A stretch of 64,000 bases of DNA from an uncultured Flavobacteriales bacterium (GTDB taxonomy: Bacteria; Bacteroidota; Bacteroidia; Flavobacteriales_D; Crocinitomicaceae). Location: assembly GCA_943789205.1 (NCBI GenBank), contig CALSTG010000002.1, positions 186,001-250,000 on the forward strand, given 5' to 3'. A program made the position numbers and the translations under genes. Each line of letters opens with the position of its first letter. Positions within the stretch are counted from its first letter, which is position 1. This document shows, piece by piece, positions 26,622-36,612 of this stretch. The notes under the pieces were generated by a model that saw nothing but the letters and a program-made list of their open reading frames with translations, had not been told where the DNA came from and made no database searches.

Positions 26622-28544
26622 ATGAAAACAACTCCATTTGTATTTATTTGTTCAGCATTAATAATAGGAACCTTATGCTCTGAACAAAACATCGCAATCG
26701 CTTTTTGGAATTTGGCCTGTATTTCTTTTTTGATTTTAGGTTTTACATTGCATCTTTTCAGACCTAAAGATAACCTACACTATTTCATATATTTTCTTTT
26801 TTTGTTTACACAATTAGGATTTATCAATAGTCATATTCAAAAAACTAAAGACACAAGTTTTACTAGCCCACAAAGCTATACTACACAGTGCGAAATCATT
26901 GAAATATCTTCGAACGGAAAAAAATGGAACAAAGGAATCGCTTTAGTAAAAAAGTACACAAACAAAACCAAAAAGTTATCGGATGAAATAAATGAAAAAA
27001 TTCTATTTTACACAGACTCATTTAGCAGTAAAACCATCAATGAAGGCGATTTAATAGAATTAAAAAGTCAAATTCAACCCATTCTGAATAAAGGAAACCC
27101 TGGAGAGTTTAACGCAGTTTCATTTTGGCAAAATAAAGGTATTCGCGCCTTAACATTTTTCACAAATTTAGATTATCAAATCTTATCATGTGCTAAATCA
27201 AATTTGAAACATGATGTAAAAACAAGTGTTCTCGGAGATTTTCAAAAATGGTTGCCTAAAAAACATTTAGGAATGAGTATTGCATTATTCTTAGGAGATA
27301 AATCTTTTCTTAATGAAGAAATACGAAATGCATTTAGCGCAGCAGGAGCTATGCATTTATTAGCGATATCAGGATTACACATTGGTTTATTTGTTTGGAT
27401 TATTTTTTCATTCTTACGATTAGCACCCAAACTTTTTACAAGACGAATAGCTCTTTTACTGTCTCTTATATTTGTTTGGAGCTACGCATTTCTAATAGAC
27501 TTCCCTCCTAGTGTATTACGATCCGTTTTAATGTTTAGTATTCTGAGTATTGGCTATTCAGTTAAAGGGAGTAAAAATCAACTTAACATATTATTCTTTT
27601 CTGCTTCAATATTGCTACTATACAACCCCATGTACCTAAAGGATATTGGTTTTCAGCTTTCGTATTCTGCATTAATTGGAATCACATTGTGCTACACCCC
27701 ACTTGTAAATTCTGTAAAGCTCAATAATCGAATTATAAAATACACGTGGAGTATATCCGCACTTTGTATATCGGCCCAATTATTTACATTTCCTTTGGTC
27801 CTCTTTTACTTTCACCAATTCCCAAATTACTTTTTAATCACTAATATCGGTGTGGCTCTATTTTCAGGCTATGTTATTGGCATTGGTTTACTGTTCCTAT
27901 TGACTGCAAAGATTACAATAATAGCAAATTTACTTGGGGTCTTATTTTCTTTTTCACTAACTACCCTCACCCTATTTGTAAGAAAAATAGAAAGCTTACC
28001 TGCCTCGGTATCTAAGGGTTTTGAATTAAATATTTATGATTTATTGTATTTATTTTTAATATGCGTCGGAATTTATTGGTTGTTATTTCAAAAAAGAAAA
28101 CCTTTTGCAGGAGGCATTTTAATGGTAATACTAGCTTTTTCAATCAGTGCAAAAAGATTTCAGCAAATCAATCACAAACATTTAGTGTTATTTAATGCGA
28201 ATAAATTTTCCTGCGCATATTATGACTCCAAGAATATTTATTTCTTTCATGACAACCTCAAAAAAAATAAAATAACAACATTGCTCAAAGATTATAACAC
28301 GGTATTCCCTGGGGATATAATTATCTCTAATATCGGTGAAAGTAATTATGAGCTAAAATCAAAAAAACACTCCATAGTGATTAATAAAAATAATAAAAAG
28401 ATAAATTTAGCTGTAGATGATCAAAACTATGAAATCCAATACAGGCAAAACCTAGAGCCCAAATCAAAAATAAAAACAATCGGCATGCCTTGGGTTGAAA
28501 ACTCAAACATAAGATTAAACAAAGCTTATTTTTTCAATTTTTAA
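26622..28544 (+). CDS. ComEC/Rec2-family membrane channel protein
   Basis: A 640-residue polytopic membrane protein of the ComEC/Rec2 family, the inner-membrane channel for DNA uptake in competent bacteria. The Competence domain shows the family motif LLAISGLHIGLF and a following RSVLMFS helix, with ten or more hydrophobic segments overall. The usual long C-terminal metallo-beta-lactamase domain is absent: only about 140 polar residues follow the last membrane helix, with no HxHxDH motif. The frame can start at ATG 26571, just after the subtilase stop. I prefer ATG 26622, which leaves the usual short leader before the first helix. Confidence 0.83.
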   Translation: MKTTPFVFICSALIIGTLCSEQNIAIAFWNLACISFLILGFTLHLFRPKDNLHYFIYFLFLFTQLGFINSHIQKTKDTSFTSPQSYTTQCEIIEISSNGKKWNKGIALVKKYTNKTKKLSDEINEKILFYTDSFSSKTINEGDLIELKSQIQPILNKGNPGEFNAVSFWQNKGIRALTFFTNLDYQILSCAKSNLKHDVKTSVLGDFQKWLPKKHLGMSIALFLGDKSFLNEEIRNAFSAAGAMHLLAISGLHIGLFVWIIFSFLRLAPKLFTRRIALLLSLIFVWSYAFLIDFPPSVLRSVLMFSILSIGYSVKGSKNQLNILFFSASILLLYNPMYLKDIGFQLSYSALIGITLCYTPLVNSVKLNNRIIKYTWSISALCISAQLFTFPLVLFYFHQFPNYFLITNIGVALFSGYVIGIGLLFLLTAKITIIANLLGVLFSFSLTTLTLFVRKIESLPASVSKGFELNIYDLLYLFLICVGIYWLLFQKRKPFAGGILMVILAFSISAKRFQQINHKHLVLFNANKFSCAYYDSKNIYFFHDNLKKNKITTLLKDYNTVFPGDIIISNIGESNYELKSKKHSIVINKNNKKINLAVDDQNYEIQYRQNLEPKSKIKTIGMPWVENSNIRLNKAYFFNF

Positions 28545-28587
28545 AGTCTATTGATATCTTAGTTTTATCTTTACAAAAAATCCGCGC

Positions 28588-28905
28588 ATGAATACCATTT
28601 GCCCTAAGGAATGTAAGCTAAAAATGAATAGCAATGACAACATTGAATTGATTGATATTCGTGAAGCTTTTGAATACGAATTTTCAAATATCGGCTGTAA
28701 ACACATACCAATGCAAACTTTTATGGACAATTCGAATGATCTGGACCCGAAAAAAACTTATGTTTTAATGTGTAAAACAGGTCAACGAGCTACTGCTCTT
28801 GCCAATCTTTTAGAATGTGAAAAAGGTTATAAAAACATAAAAATTATGGACGGAGGAATTACAGGGTGGCAACAAAAAAATGATCCAAGCTTAATTATTG
28901 AATAA
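28588..28905 (+). CDS. Rhodanese-like single-domain protein
   Basis: A 105-residue rhodanese domain. The fold signature ELIDIREAFEYEF near the N-terminus and the active-site loop CKTGQRA (the catalytic cysteine is the first residue) are intact, followed by the terminal DGGITGWQ. Such proteins carry persulfide sulfur; the partner is unknown. It directly abuts the DedA gene. A near-consensus TATCTTTA box at 28566-28573 lies 14 bases upstream of the start. The first 12 residues are not typical of the domain, so an alternative ATG at 28624 is possible. Confidence 0.88.
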   Translation: MNTICPKECKLKMNSNDNIELIDIREAFEYEFSNIGCKHIPMQTFMDNSNDLDPKKTYVLMCKTGQRATALANLLECEKGYKNIKIMDGGITGWQQKNDPSLIIE

Positions 28906-29577
28906 ATGGATTTAATCAATCAACTAATCGACTTTATCCTACATTTGGATGCCCACCTCTTCGCTCTAATAATGGATTATGGAAATTGGATTTACTTGAT
29001 CCTTTTCATGATAGTCTTTGTAGAAACAGGATTGGTGGTTATGCCTTTGCTTCCTGGTGACTCTCTTCTTTTTGCAGCGGGTACTTTTTGTGCGGGTGTC
29101 GTACAGCACGGTCAAACTGCTGAGCTCAGCTTATGGATTGTGATTCCGTTGTTATGTTCGGCTGCATTCATAGGAGACAACCTGAACTATTATATAGGAA
29201 AGAATATTGGCCTTAAAGTCATGCAATGGAAAATTAGAGACCGACAAATAGTTAAACAATCCTACATTGACAAAACTCAAGCATTTTATGACAAACATGG
29301 GCCTAAAACAATTATTCTAGCCAGATATGTCCCTATCGTAAGAACCTTCGCCCCTTTTGTTGCTGGTGTCGGCAAAATGAAATACTTTAACTTTATAAAA
29401 TACAGTATTATAGGTGGTATAACATGGGTGTTCGCTTTAACATTGATGGGCTTCTTTTTTGGCAATCTACCTATTGTTCAGCGTAACTTTGAAACCGTAA
29501 TTTTTGGAATAATTGGACTATCACTCCTACCGATGCTTATTGAATTTATTCGAGCCAAAATTAAAGTAAATAAGTAA
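28906..29577 (+). CDS. DedA/SNARE-associated family membrane protein
   Basis: A 223-residue polytopic protein of the DedA family, now regarded as lipid carrier flippases/scramblases. Family features are present: the early VETGLVVMPLLPGDSLLFAAG segment (a buried glutamate followed by LLPG), GDNLNYYIG, and the basic motif ARYVPIVRTFAPFVAG, with further helices at the C-terminus. No base separates it from the rhodanese gene, so they form one transcript. Confidence 0.93.
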   Translation: MDLINQLIDFILHLDAHLFALIMDYGNWIYLILFMIVFVETGLVVMPLLPGDSLLFAAGTFCAGVVQHGQTAELSLWIVIPLLCSAAFIGDNLNYYIGKNIGLKVMQWKIRDRQIVKQSYIDKTQAFYDKHGPKTIILARYVPIVRTFAPFVAGVGKMKYFNFIKYSIIGGITWVFALTLMGFFFGNLPIVQRNFETVIFGIIGLSLLPMLIEFIRAKIKVNK

Positions 29578-29592
29578 TAAAATCGAAAATAA

Positions 29593-29608
29593 ATTATGCG
29601 TGCATAAT
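29593..29608. promoter_or_regulatory. 16-base inverted repeat upstream of thiolase gene
   Basis: ATTATGC-GT-GCATAAT: perfect 7-bp arms around a 2-base centre. A near -7 box (TATATTTT) follows directly. No T tract follows, so it is not a terminator for the DedA gene. It could be an operator for a dimeric repressor of the thiolase gene; the protein is unknown. Confidence 0.4.
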
Positions 29609-29654
29609 ATATTTTTAGTAGATTTATCAAAAAAAGCTTTCTAAAAAAAATCAT

Positions 29655-30836
29655 ATGAGTAACACAGCATATATTGTAGCCGGATATCGTTCCGCAGTAG
29701 GAAAAGCAAAAAAAGGTGGCTTCCGATTTTATCGTCCTGATGATATCGGTGCTTCTGTTATAAAACATCTTGTTAAAAGCATCCCAAACCTTGATAAGGA
29801 ACGTATTGATGATGTCATCGTTGGTAATGCGACCCCAGAAGCTGAGCAAGGACTCAATATGGGTAGAATGTTATCCTTAATGGGACTAGATACAGACAAA
29901 GTCCCAGGTATGACTGTAAATCGATATTGCGCCTCAGGTCTTGAAACCATTGCACTCGCGCAGGCAAAGATTGAGTGCGGCATGGCAGATTGCATTATTG
30001 CTGGCGGTGCTGAATCTATGTCCGTTATGGCCATGGGAGGTTGGAGAATTGTTCCAAATGCGCGTGTTGGTAAAGAAAATCCAAACTGGTATTGGGGCAT
30101 GGGACTGACTGCGGAAGCGGTAGCGAATCAATACAAAGTAAGTAGAGAAGATCAAGATACCTTTGCCCTTCATTCTCATGAAAAAGCAATTAAAGCTATT
30201 AAGGAGGGTAAATTCAAGGATGAAATTGTACCTATTGATGTCGAACACATATTCTTGGATGCTGAGGAAAAAAGACAAGTCAATAACTTCACGGTAGATA
30301 CTGACGAAGGTCCTCGAGCGAGTACAATAGAAAAATTGAATTCTCTAAGACCTGTTTTTGCCCAAGGAGGTTCAGTGACTGCTGGTAATTCATCTCAAAC
30401 TTCGGATGGTGCTGCATTTGTTATGGTGATGTCTGAAAAGATGGTTAAAGAGCTAAACCTTGAGCCTATTGCAAGACTGGTTTCATATGCTACTGTCGGA
30501 GTTGAGCCACGTATAATGGGAATTGGTCCTGTAGATGCTATTCCAAAAGCACTGAAACAAGCAGGACTATCGATGAATGACTTAGGTCTTGTTGAGCTAA
30601 ACGAAGCTTTTGCATCCCAATCGCTTGCTGTTTTGCGAGAAACAGGTCTCAATCCAGACATCGTAAATGTTAATGGAGGCGCGATTGCTCTCGGTCATCC
30701 TCTCGGATGCACTGGAGGTAAGCTTAGTGTTCAATTGATAAATGAAATGAGAAGAAGAAAACAGAAATACGGAATGGTGACTATGTGTGTAGGTACAGGT
30801 CAGGGCGCAGCTGGTGTTATTGAGCTGCTAAAATAA
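29655..30836 (+). CDS. Acetyl-CoA C-acyltransferase (thiolase)
   Basis: Degradative-type thiolase of 393 residues that cleaves 3-ketoacyl-CoA to acetyl-CoA in beta-oxidation (or runs in reverse). The nucleophilic cysteine is in NRYCASGLE. The C-terminal histidine and second cysteine are in GGAIALGHPLGCTG and CVGTGQGAAG. It sits alone, without its usual FadB/FadJ-type partner, behind an inverted repeat that may be an operator. The convergent gene that follows overlaps its 3' end by 9 bases. Confidence 0.95.
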   Translation: MSNTAYIVAGYRSAVGKAKKGGFRFYRPDDIGASVIKHLVKSIPNLDKERIDDVIVGNATPEAEQGLNMGRMLSLMGLDTDKVPGMTVNRYCASGLETIALAQAKIECGMADCIIAGGAESMSVMAMGGWRIVPNARVGKENPNWYWGMGLTAEAVANQYKVSREDQDTFALHSHEKAIKAIKEGKFKDEIVPIDVEHIFLDAEEKRQVNNFTVDTDEGPRASTIEKLNSLRPVFAQGGSVTAGNSSQTSDGAAFVMVMSEKMVKELNLEPIARLVSYATVGVEPRIMGIGPVDAIPKALKQAGLSMNDLGLVELNEAFASQSLAVLRETGLNPDIVNVNGGAIALGHPLGCTGGKLSVQLINEMRRRKQKYGMVTMCVGTGQGAAGVIELLK

Positions 30837-31349
30837 TTCTTGAAATTCTTTTTTGATTATTTTCACGGCAATACTTGTGGGGAAATCCTCAAGTTGTGCA
30901 ACGATTTCGAAAATCTTTTCTGAAAGATCTTTACTTGTAGACTTTTCATTCATTTGGCTTCCGGCCATGTGAATCAGCTTAATAACTTCATCTTTTGAAT
31001 TTCTTATGATATCCCAAGTAGTTGTCGAAATAAATATCTGCTGAGCCAAATTATGTTCAAATTCATTCCGAACCGATTTCACCAGTTCTGCTTGAAATAA
31101 AGCTGCATTTAGCTTCGGATTATGAATTCTCATAATCAGGCTATTTGGATGAATGCGCTCTAGAAGCAATACTGACCGCTCATAGGCATCGAGTCTACTT
31201 GGTAAAAAGAAATCTTGACGTTGTTTATGAAGCTCTGTTCTAAGTTTAATAATTTCTTTATCACCTTGCTTTTTTAAAAAGAGATAAACAATGATGACGA
31301 GTGAACTGCAACTAACAACAGTGATTAAAAATAATATCGAAGTGATCAT
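30828..31349 (-). CDS. Single-pass membrane protein of unknown function
   Basis: 173 residues: one N-terminal transmembrane helix (about 4-26), then a charged, largely helical cytoplasmic or periplasmic domain with the segment RIHNPKLNAALFQ and a late VAQLEDFPTSIAVKIIKKE. It looks like a conserved Bacteroidota family seen beside housekeeping genes, but I cannot name it. The start is supported by a perfect TATATTTG box 12 bases upstream. Its 3' end overlaps the thiolase gene. Confidence 0.72.
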   Translation of the reverse strand: MITSILFLITVVSCSSLVIIVYLFLKKQGDKEIIKLRTELHKQRQDFFLPSRLDAYERSVLLLERIHPNSLIMRIHNPKLNAALFQAELVKSVRNEFEHNLAQQIFISTTTWDIIRNSKDEVIKLIHMAGSQMNEKSTSKDLSEKIFEIVAQLEDFPTSIAVKIIKKEFQELF

Positions 31350-31361
31350 ATTCTATTTTTA

Positions 31362-31414
31362 CAAATATACTTACCTTTTCAATTAACGTCAAAAGACAAA
31401 TAAAGATACATTTG
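31362..31414. promoter_or_regulatory. Divergent promoter pair
   Basis: Two exact TAnnTTTG boxes in a 93-base gap: TATATTTG on the minus strand (31362-31369) for the membrane protein gene and TACATTTG on the plus strand (31407-31414) for the symporter gene. A shared regulator is possible, but no palindrome is evident. Confidence 0.5.
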
Positions 31415-31442
31415 TATTCATGTTATTTTCAAATCTAGTTTA

Positions 31443-32939
31443 ATGACGCCTGTTCTAATAGTTTCGATACTGATCCTTTACTTTGGACTCCTTGTATCAG
31501 TTTCTTTTTTTACTTCAGACGCGAAGGGTAACGATGGTTTTTTTGTTGGAGAAAGACAATCACCATGGTATCTCGTTGCTTTTGGAATGATTGGAGCATC
31601 TTTAAGTGGTGTCACTTTCTTATCGGTTCCTGGATGGGTGGGTAATGAAAACAATCAGTTTAGCTATATGCAAGCTGTTCTGGGATACTTCATTGGCTAC
31701 CTGATCATCACCTACATACTCATGCCAATTTACTATAAGCTAAACGTCGTATCCATCTATGAATATTTAAAAGAACGCTTTGGTATTTTCAGCCATAAAA
31801 CGGGAGCTCTTTTATTTTTAATATCAAGAGTCATAGGAGCATCTGTTAGATTAATGCTTGTTGCTGAAGTGCTTCAAAGTATACTATTCAATGATTGGGG
31901 CGTTCCATTCGAAGCGACAGTTTCTATTTGTATTCTGCTCATTTGGCTTTACACAAATAAAGGTGGCATTAAAACCATAGTATGGACAGACACCCTACAA
32001 ACTGGATTCATGTTGCTTTCTGTGATTTTAACAGCTTATTTTATTTCAAACGCATTACCAGTAAATGACAGCCACAATATTATTGAACAAGTATCTAATG
32101 GACCTTATTCTAGAATTTTCTTTTTTGACGACCTATATGGACCCAACCATTTTCTCAAACACTTCTTTGGAGGTATATTCATTGCAATTGGAATGACCGG
32201 TTTAGACCAGGACATGATGCAAAAGAATTTAAGCTGCAAGAACTTGAAGGATGCTCAAAAAAACATGATGAGTATGGCTAGTGTTTTAATCATTGTTAAT
32301 CTTATCTTCTTATTCCTCGGTGCGCTGCTATATATGTATGCTGAAACAAATAACATTGCATTCAATAAACCAGACATGTTATTCTCTGCCATTGCGAGGG
32401 ATTCCAACACTCCTTTATATATTGGCATATTGTTTCTCCTTGGACTCGTTGCGGCTGCATATTCTAGTGCAGATTCAGCACTTACCTCATTGACAACCTC
32501 AATATATGTGGATTTGACCCCCAAAAAAGCTAAAACTTTCGATAAACAAGTTGCAACGAGAAAAGTGATTCATATTTGTGTATCAATTCTAATAGTTTGT
32601 GTTGTGTTACTATTACATCATTTCACGGATGACTCTGCAATAGGCTTGCTAATGAAATTTGCGGGATTCACCTATGGCCCATTAATTGGCATTTTCTTTT
32701 TTGGAATTCTGACCAAAAGAAAAGTAAGGGATAAGTTCATTCCACTTGGTGGATTCATTTCGATCATAATTACATTTTATTTATGGTATTACTCCAAAGG
32801 AGCTCCGGGAGTTGAAAAAGGAGCTGCTGGTATATTAGGAGATTATACCTTTGGGTTTGAAATCATTATTTTAAATGCCTTTCTTACCTTTACACTTCTA
32901 TATGTAGGATCGAAACGTAATAAAAATCTGAAAAAATGA
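31443..32939 (+). CDS. Sodium:solute symporter (SSS family)
   Basis: A 498-residue polytopic transporter with about thirteen hydrophobic segments. SSS family features include the early GASLSGVTFLSVPGW segment, SRVIGASVRLMLVAE, and the core region GMTGLDQDMMQKNL followed by ADSALTSLTTSIYVDL (sodium-site serines and threonines). It co-transports sodium with a small organic solute; the solute cannot be read from sequence. Its TGA overlaps the start of the GlmU-like gene by 4 bases, which suggests a functional unit, perhaps sugar uptake and activation. Confidence 0.92.
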   Translation: MTPVLIVSILILYFGLLVSVSFFTSDAKGNDGFFVGERQSPWYLVAFGMIGASLSGVTFLSVPGWVGNENNQFSYMQAVLGYFIGYLIITYILMPIYYKLNVVSIYEYLKERFGIFSHKTGALLFLISRVIGASVRLMLVAEVLQSILFNDWGVPFEATVSICILLIWLYTNKGGIKTIVWTDTLQTGFMLLSVILTAYFISNALPVNDSHNIIEQVSNGPYSRIFFFDDLYGPNHFLKHFFGGIFIAIGMTGLDQDMMQKNLSCKNLKDAQKNMMSMASVLIIVNLIFLFLGALLYMYAETNNIAFNKPDMLFSAIARDSNTPLYIGILFLLGLVAAAYSSADSALTSLTTSIYVDLTPKKAKTFDKQVATRKVIHICVSILIVCVVLLLHHFTDDSAIGLLMKFAGFTYGPLIGIFFFGILTKRKVRDKFIPLGGFISIIITFYLWYYSKGAPGVEKGAAGILGDYTFGFEIIILNAFLTFTLLYVGSKRNKNLKK

Positions 32940-34072
32940 AGTTTAATTTAGGGGATTTCGGAAAACATAAAAGCTTTGCCCCACTGAGCTTAACGAGACC
33001 AATTGCGTGTTTAAGAATGGGGATTCATACCAATCTTGAACGCTATAAATTATTACTTCCTGACGCGTCAATCGGATTTGAAACAGAAACATACCTCAGT
33101 GAAAAATATGCACCTTTAGAATGCGACTTTTCGATAAACTCATGTGTAATACCGAACCCAGAATTCATTGCTGCAATTATTCATCTTGAAGAGAACCAAA
33201 GCCTGTATCAAAATGAACTGTTACTTGCTAAGAGAGGCAATGGTCAAGATAAAGTTGTTTACCTTGGAAAGGAATTAATTATAATTAATGAACGCTGGGA
33301 TCTTTTCATTCTCAATAATCAAGTTCTAGAACTTGATTTTGATTACCTGACATCCCATAGGACCGGAATTAAATTGCCGAGTTCTAATTTGCTAATTGGA
33401 CCATCTGAAAATTTATTTATCGAAGAAGGTGCTAAAATCGAGGGCTGTACTTTGAATACGTCAACAGGTGTCATTTATATTGGAAAGTATGCAGAAATCA
33501 TGGAAGGCTCTATGATTAGAGGAGGTCTTGCGCTTTGCGAATCTGCAACCATAAAAATGGGTTCAAAGATATATGGAGCGACTACTATAGGACCTTTTTG
33601 TAAGGTTGGTGGTGAGATTAACAATGTAATTTTTCAGTCCTTTTCTAATAAAGGCCACGATGGCTTCATAGGAAACTCTATCATCGGTGAATGGTGTAAT
33701 ATTGGAGCTGACACAAACACCTCCAACTTAAAAAATAATTATTCAAATATTCGCACCTACTCTTATGAAGATGCTAAAGAGGTAGAAACTGGACTTCAAT
33801 TCATAGGTTTAAGTATGGGTGATTTTTCAAAATGTGCCATCAATACTATGTTTAATACAGCCACAGTTGTGGGTGTTTCATGCAACATTTTTACGGGAGG
33901 TTTTCCCAACAAACACATCCCAAGTTTCTCATGGGTTAATGATTCAGACACAACCGTAAATAAACTTGAAAAAGTTTTCGAATCCGCGAATAACATGATG
34001 TCTAGAAGAGGCCGATCGCTTCAAGAAGAAGAAAAAAATATCTTAAAAGAACTTTCAATCCACCGTCCTTAA
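32936..34072 (+). CDS. GlmU-like putative sugar nucleotidyltransferase
   Basis: 378 residues. The N-terminal part resembles a shortened nucleotidyltransferase domain, and from about residue 155 on there is a left-handed beta-helix of hexapeptide repeats (IEEGAKIEG, IYIGKYAEI, IKMGSKIYG, TTIGPFCKVG). The layout matches the Bacteroidota group annotated as GlmU-family or putative sugar nucleotidyltransferases. A clear GxGTRMxP-type nucleotide loop is not visible, so catalysis is uncertain. Its start overlaps the symporter stop in an ATGA pattern. Confidence 0.75.
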   Translation: MKFNLGDFGKHKSFAPLSLTRPIACLRMGIHTNLERYKLLLPDASIGFETETYLSEKYAPLECDFSINSCVIPNPEFIAAIIHLEENQSLYQNELLLAKRGNGQDKVVYLGKELIIINERWDLFILNNQVLELDFDYLTSHRTGIKLPSSNLLIGPSENLFIEEGAKIEGCTLNTSTGVIYIGKYAEIMEGSMIRGGLALCESATIKMGSKIYGATTIGPFCKVGGEINNVIFQSFSNKGHDGFIGNSIIGEWCNIGADTNTSNLKNNYSNIRTYSYEDAKEVETGLQFIGLSMGDFSKCAINTMFNTATVVGVSCNIFTGGFPNKHIPSFSWVNDSDTTVNKLEKVFESANNMMSRRGRSLQEEEKNILKELSIHRP

Positions 34073-34196
34073 AAGCGACAATTTTACTGAATTAACATTT
34101 TGGCATAAGTATTGAACCGTATGGAGTATTCCAATGTTTCATTAGGAATATTATAAATTGACAACAATCAATGACAATATGTCATAATTAAAAGAT

Positions 34197-36608
34197 ATGA
34201 ACGACCTATTTGATCCCTCCTTACTAAACTTATCAGGTCTTGAGTCTGATGCAGAATTTATTCCCTTAACTACAGCTGAGGAAGAAGAAACTGTTAACAA
34301 ACAAGATTTTCCTGAAAACCTACCTATCCTTCCGCTTAGAAATAATGTTTTATTTCCAGGAGTAGTCATCCCTATCACGGTAGGACGTGACAAATCTATC
34401 AAGCTAATCCAAGAGGCAAATAAAGGAAATAAAATCATTGGTGTTGTTTCCCAAAAGGCTCAAGAAGAGGAATCTCCGGAGTTTTCTGATTTACATACTG
34501 TTGGCACAGTGGCTCAAATTGTAAGACTCCTAAAAATGCCTGATGGAAGTTCTACGGTTATAATTCAAGGAAAACGAAGATTCAGAATGTTAGAAATGAC
34601 ACAAACTGATCCCTTCATGCGTGCAAAAGTTGAAATTCTCAATGAGCAAAAATTTGATACTTCCAACAAGGAATTAAACATGATGTTTAAGAACATAAAG
34701 GATTTGGCACTGCAAATTATCAAAGACAGCCCAAACATTCCATCTGAAGCTCAATTTGCCATTAAAAACATTGACAGCCCTACATTTCTGGTGAATTTCA
34801 TATCTTCTAACATGAATGCAGATGTTGCTAAAAAGCAAGAAATGCTTGAAGAAATGGAAATCAAAAAGCGCGTCATGAAGGTCCTTGAACATCTTTCAAT
34901 GGAGTCTCAAATGCTTGAAATGCGTAATGAAATTCACAACAAAGTCAGAAAGGATTTAGACAAACAACAACGAGAATATTTCTTACATCAGCAAATGCGA
35001 ACCATTCAAGATGAACTTGGTGACAACCCACAAGAACAAGATGTAAGAGCATTCAAGGAACGCGCGACATCTAAAAAATGGACGAAGGAGGTTAATAAAT
35101 TGTTTCATAAAGAGCTAGAGAAGCTTCAACGGATGAATCCACAAGGAGCAGAATACACCGTCCAAATGAACTATATAGAGACTATGGTTGATTTGCCCTG
35201 GAACGAATACTCCAAAGACAATCTTGACCTTAAAAGAGCTCGGAAAATACTAGAAAGAGATCATTTCGGATTAGAAAAGGTAAAAGAACGGATCATGGAA
35301 TATCTGGCTGTACTAAAAATTAAAGGCAATATGAAATCTCCGATTCTGTGTTTTTACGGACCTCCTGGAGTTGGTAAAACATCTCTTGGAAAATCTATTG
35401 CAGAAGCCTTGGGGCGTAAATATGTTCGCATGTCGTTAGGTGGACTTCATGATGAGTCAGAAATAAGAGGTCATAGAAAAACTTATATTGGCGCCATGCC
35501 AGGACGCATCATTCAGAATCTTAAGAAAGCCGAAACTGCAAACCCTGTATTTGTCTTAGATGAAATAGATAAGCTTGGCCGAAGCAATCATGGAGACCCA
35601 TCCTCTGCCCTACTTGAGGTTTTAGACCCTGAGCAAAACAATGCTTTCTATGACAATTATATCGAAACAGAGTTCGACCTCTCAAAAGTTTTATTCATTG
35701 CGACTTCCAATTCATTATCTACAATACAAGGTCCATTAAGAGATAGAATGGAAATCATAGAAGTGAATGGTTATACGCTCGAAGAAAAAGTTGAAATTGC
35801 TAGTAGACATCTTATCCCAAAACAAATTAAAGAACATGGTATAAAAAAAGATAATATTGTTTTTGGAAAGAAAATCTTAAAACAAATCGTTGAATCATAC
35901 ACGAACGAGTCTGGAGTTCGAGGTTTAGACAAAGTAATTGCTAAGTTGGTCCGAAATAGAACCAGACAGATTGCTATGGAGGAAACATTCGAGCCTAAAT
36001 TGATTGATAGTGATTTATTTGAGATTTTAGGATCCGGAAGATCAAAGGTTAGATCAATCGACGCAAACACATTCGGCGTTGTAACTGGCTTAGCTTGGAC
36101 AAGTATTGGTGGTGATGTTTTATTCATTGAATCCTCAATAACTAAAGGAAAAGGAAAGCTTACGCTAACTGGTAACTTAGGGGATGTTATGAAGGAGTCC
36201 GCAGTTATTGCTCTTGAATACCTCAAAGCACATTCATCAATTATAAATGTGGCTCAAGACGTTTTTGACTCCCATAACGTTCATATTCACGTGCCAGAAG
36301 GCGCTACACCTAAAGACGGCCCAAGTGCTGGTATAACAATGCTAACTTCATTGGCGTCTATATTTAGTAAAAGAAAAGTCAAAAAGAATCTTGCAATGAC
36401 CGGTGAAATCACACTTAGAGGAGATGTGCTGCCTGTAGGTGGGATAAAGGAAAAAATATTGGCCGCCAAAAGAAGTGGGGTTAAAGAAATCATCCTTTGT
36501 TCTAGAAACAAGCAAGATGTTGACGAAATAAAACAAAGCTACCTCAAAGGCCTTAAATTTCACTATGTTAATAAAATGGAAGAAGTATTACAATTAGCAA
36601 TTGTATAA
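34197..36608 (+). CDS. lon: Lon protease
   Basis: ATP-dependent serine protease of 803 residues that removes damaged and regulatory proteins in the cytoplasm. The order is: N-terminal LON substrate-binding domain ([15 protein letters not shown]), coiled coil, AAA+ module (Walker [10 protein letters not shown], Walker [10 protein letters not shown]), and protease domain with the catalytic Ser in PKDGPSAGI and Lys in [12 protein letters not shown]. It is preceded by a 124-base gap with no clear -7 box. A short inverted repeat, ATGAC-N5-GTCAT, lies at 34171-34185. Confidence 0.97.
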   Translation: MNDLFDPSLLNLSGLESDAEFIPLTTAEEEETVNKQDFPENLPILPLRNNVLFPGVVIPITVGRDKSIKLIQEANKGNKIIGVVSQKAQEEESPEFSDLHTVGTVAQIVRLLKMPDGSSTVIIQGKRRFRMLEMTQTDPFMRAKVEILNEQKFDTSNKELNMMFKNIKDLALQIIKDSPNIPSEAQFAIKNIDSPTFLVNFISSNMNADVAKKQEMLEEMEIKKRVMKVLEHLSMESQMLEMRNEIHNKVRKDLDKQQREYFLHQQMRTIQDELGDNPQEQDVRAFKERATSKKWTKEVNKLFHKELEKLQRMNPQGAEYTVQMNYIETMVDLPWNEYSKDNLDLKRARKILERDHFGLEKVKERIMEYLAVLKIKGNMKSPILCFYGPPGVGKTSLGKSIAEALGRKYVRMSLGGLHDESEIRGHRKTYIGAMPGRIIQNLKKAETANPVFVLDEIDKLGRSNHGDPSSALLEVLDPEQNNAFYDNYIETEFDLSKVLFIATSNSLSTIQGPLRDRMEIIEVNGYTLEEKVEIASRHLIPKQIKEHGIKKDNIVFGKKILKQIVESYTNESGVRGLDKVIAKLVRNRTRQIAMEETFEPKLIDSDLFEILGSGRSKVRSIDANTFGVVTGLAWTSIGGDVLFIESSITKGKGKLTLTGNLGDVMKESAVIALEYLKAHSSIINVAQDVFDSHNVHIHVPEGATPKDGPSAGITMLTSLASIFSKRKVKKNLAMTGEITLRGDVLPVGGIKEKILAAKRSGVKEIILCSRNKQDVDEIKQSYLKGLKFHYVNKMEEVLQLAIV

Positions 36609-36612
36609 CGGT

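Noticed and set aside
34171..34185. Short inverted repeat ATGAC-N5-GTCAT upstream of lon
   Set aside because: Only 5-bp arms, with no clear -7 box beside it in AT-rich sequence; chance is likely.
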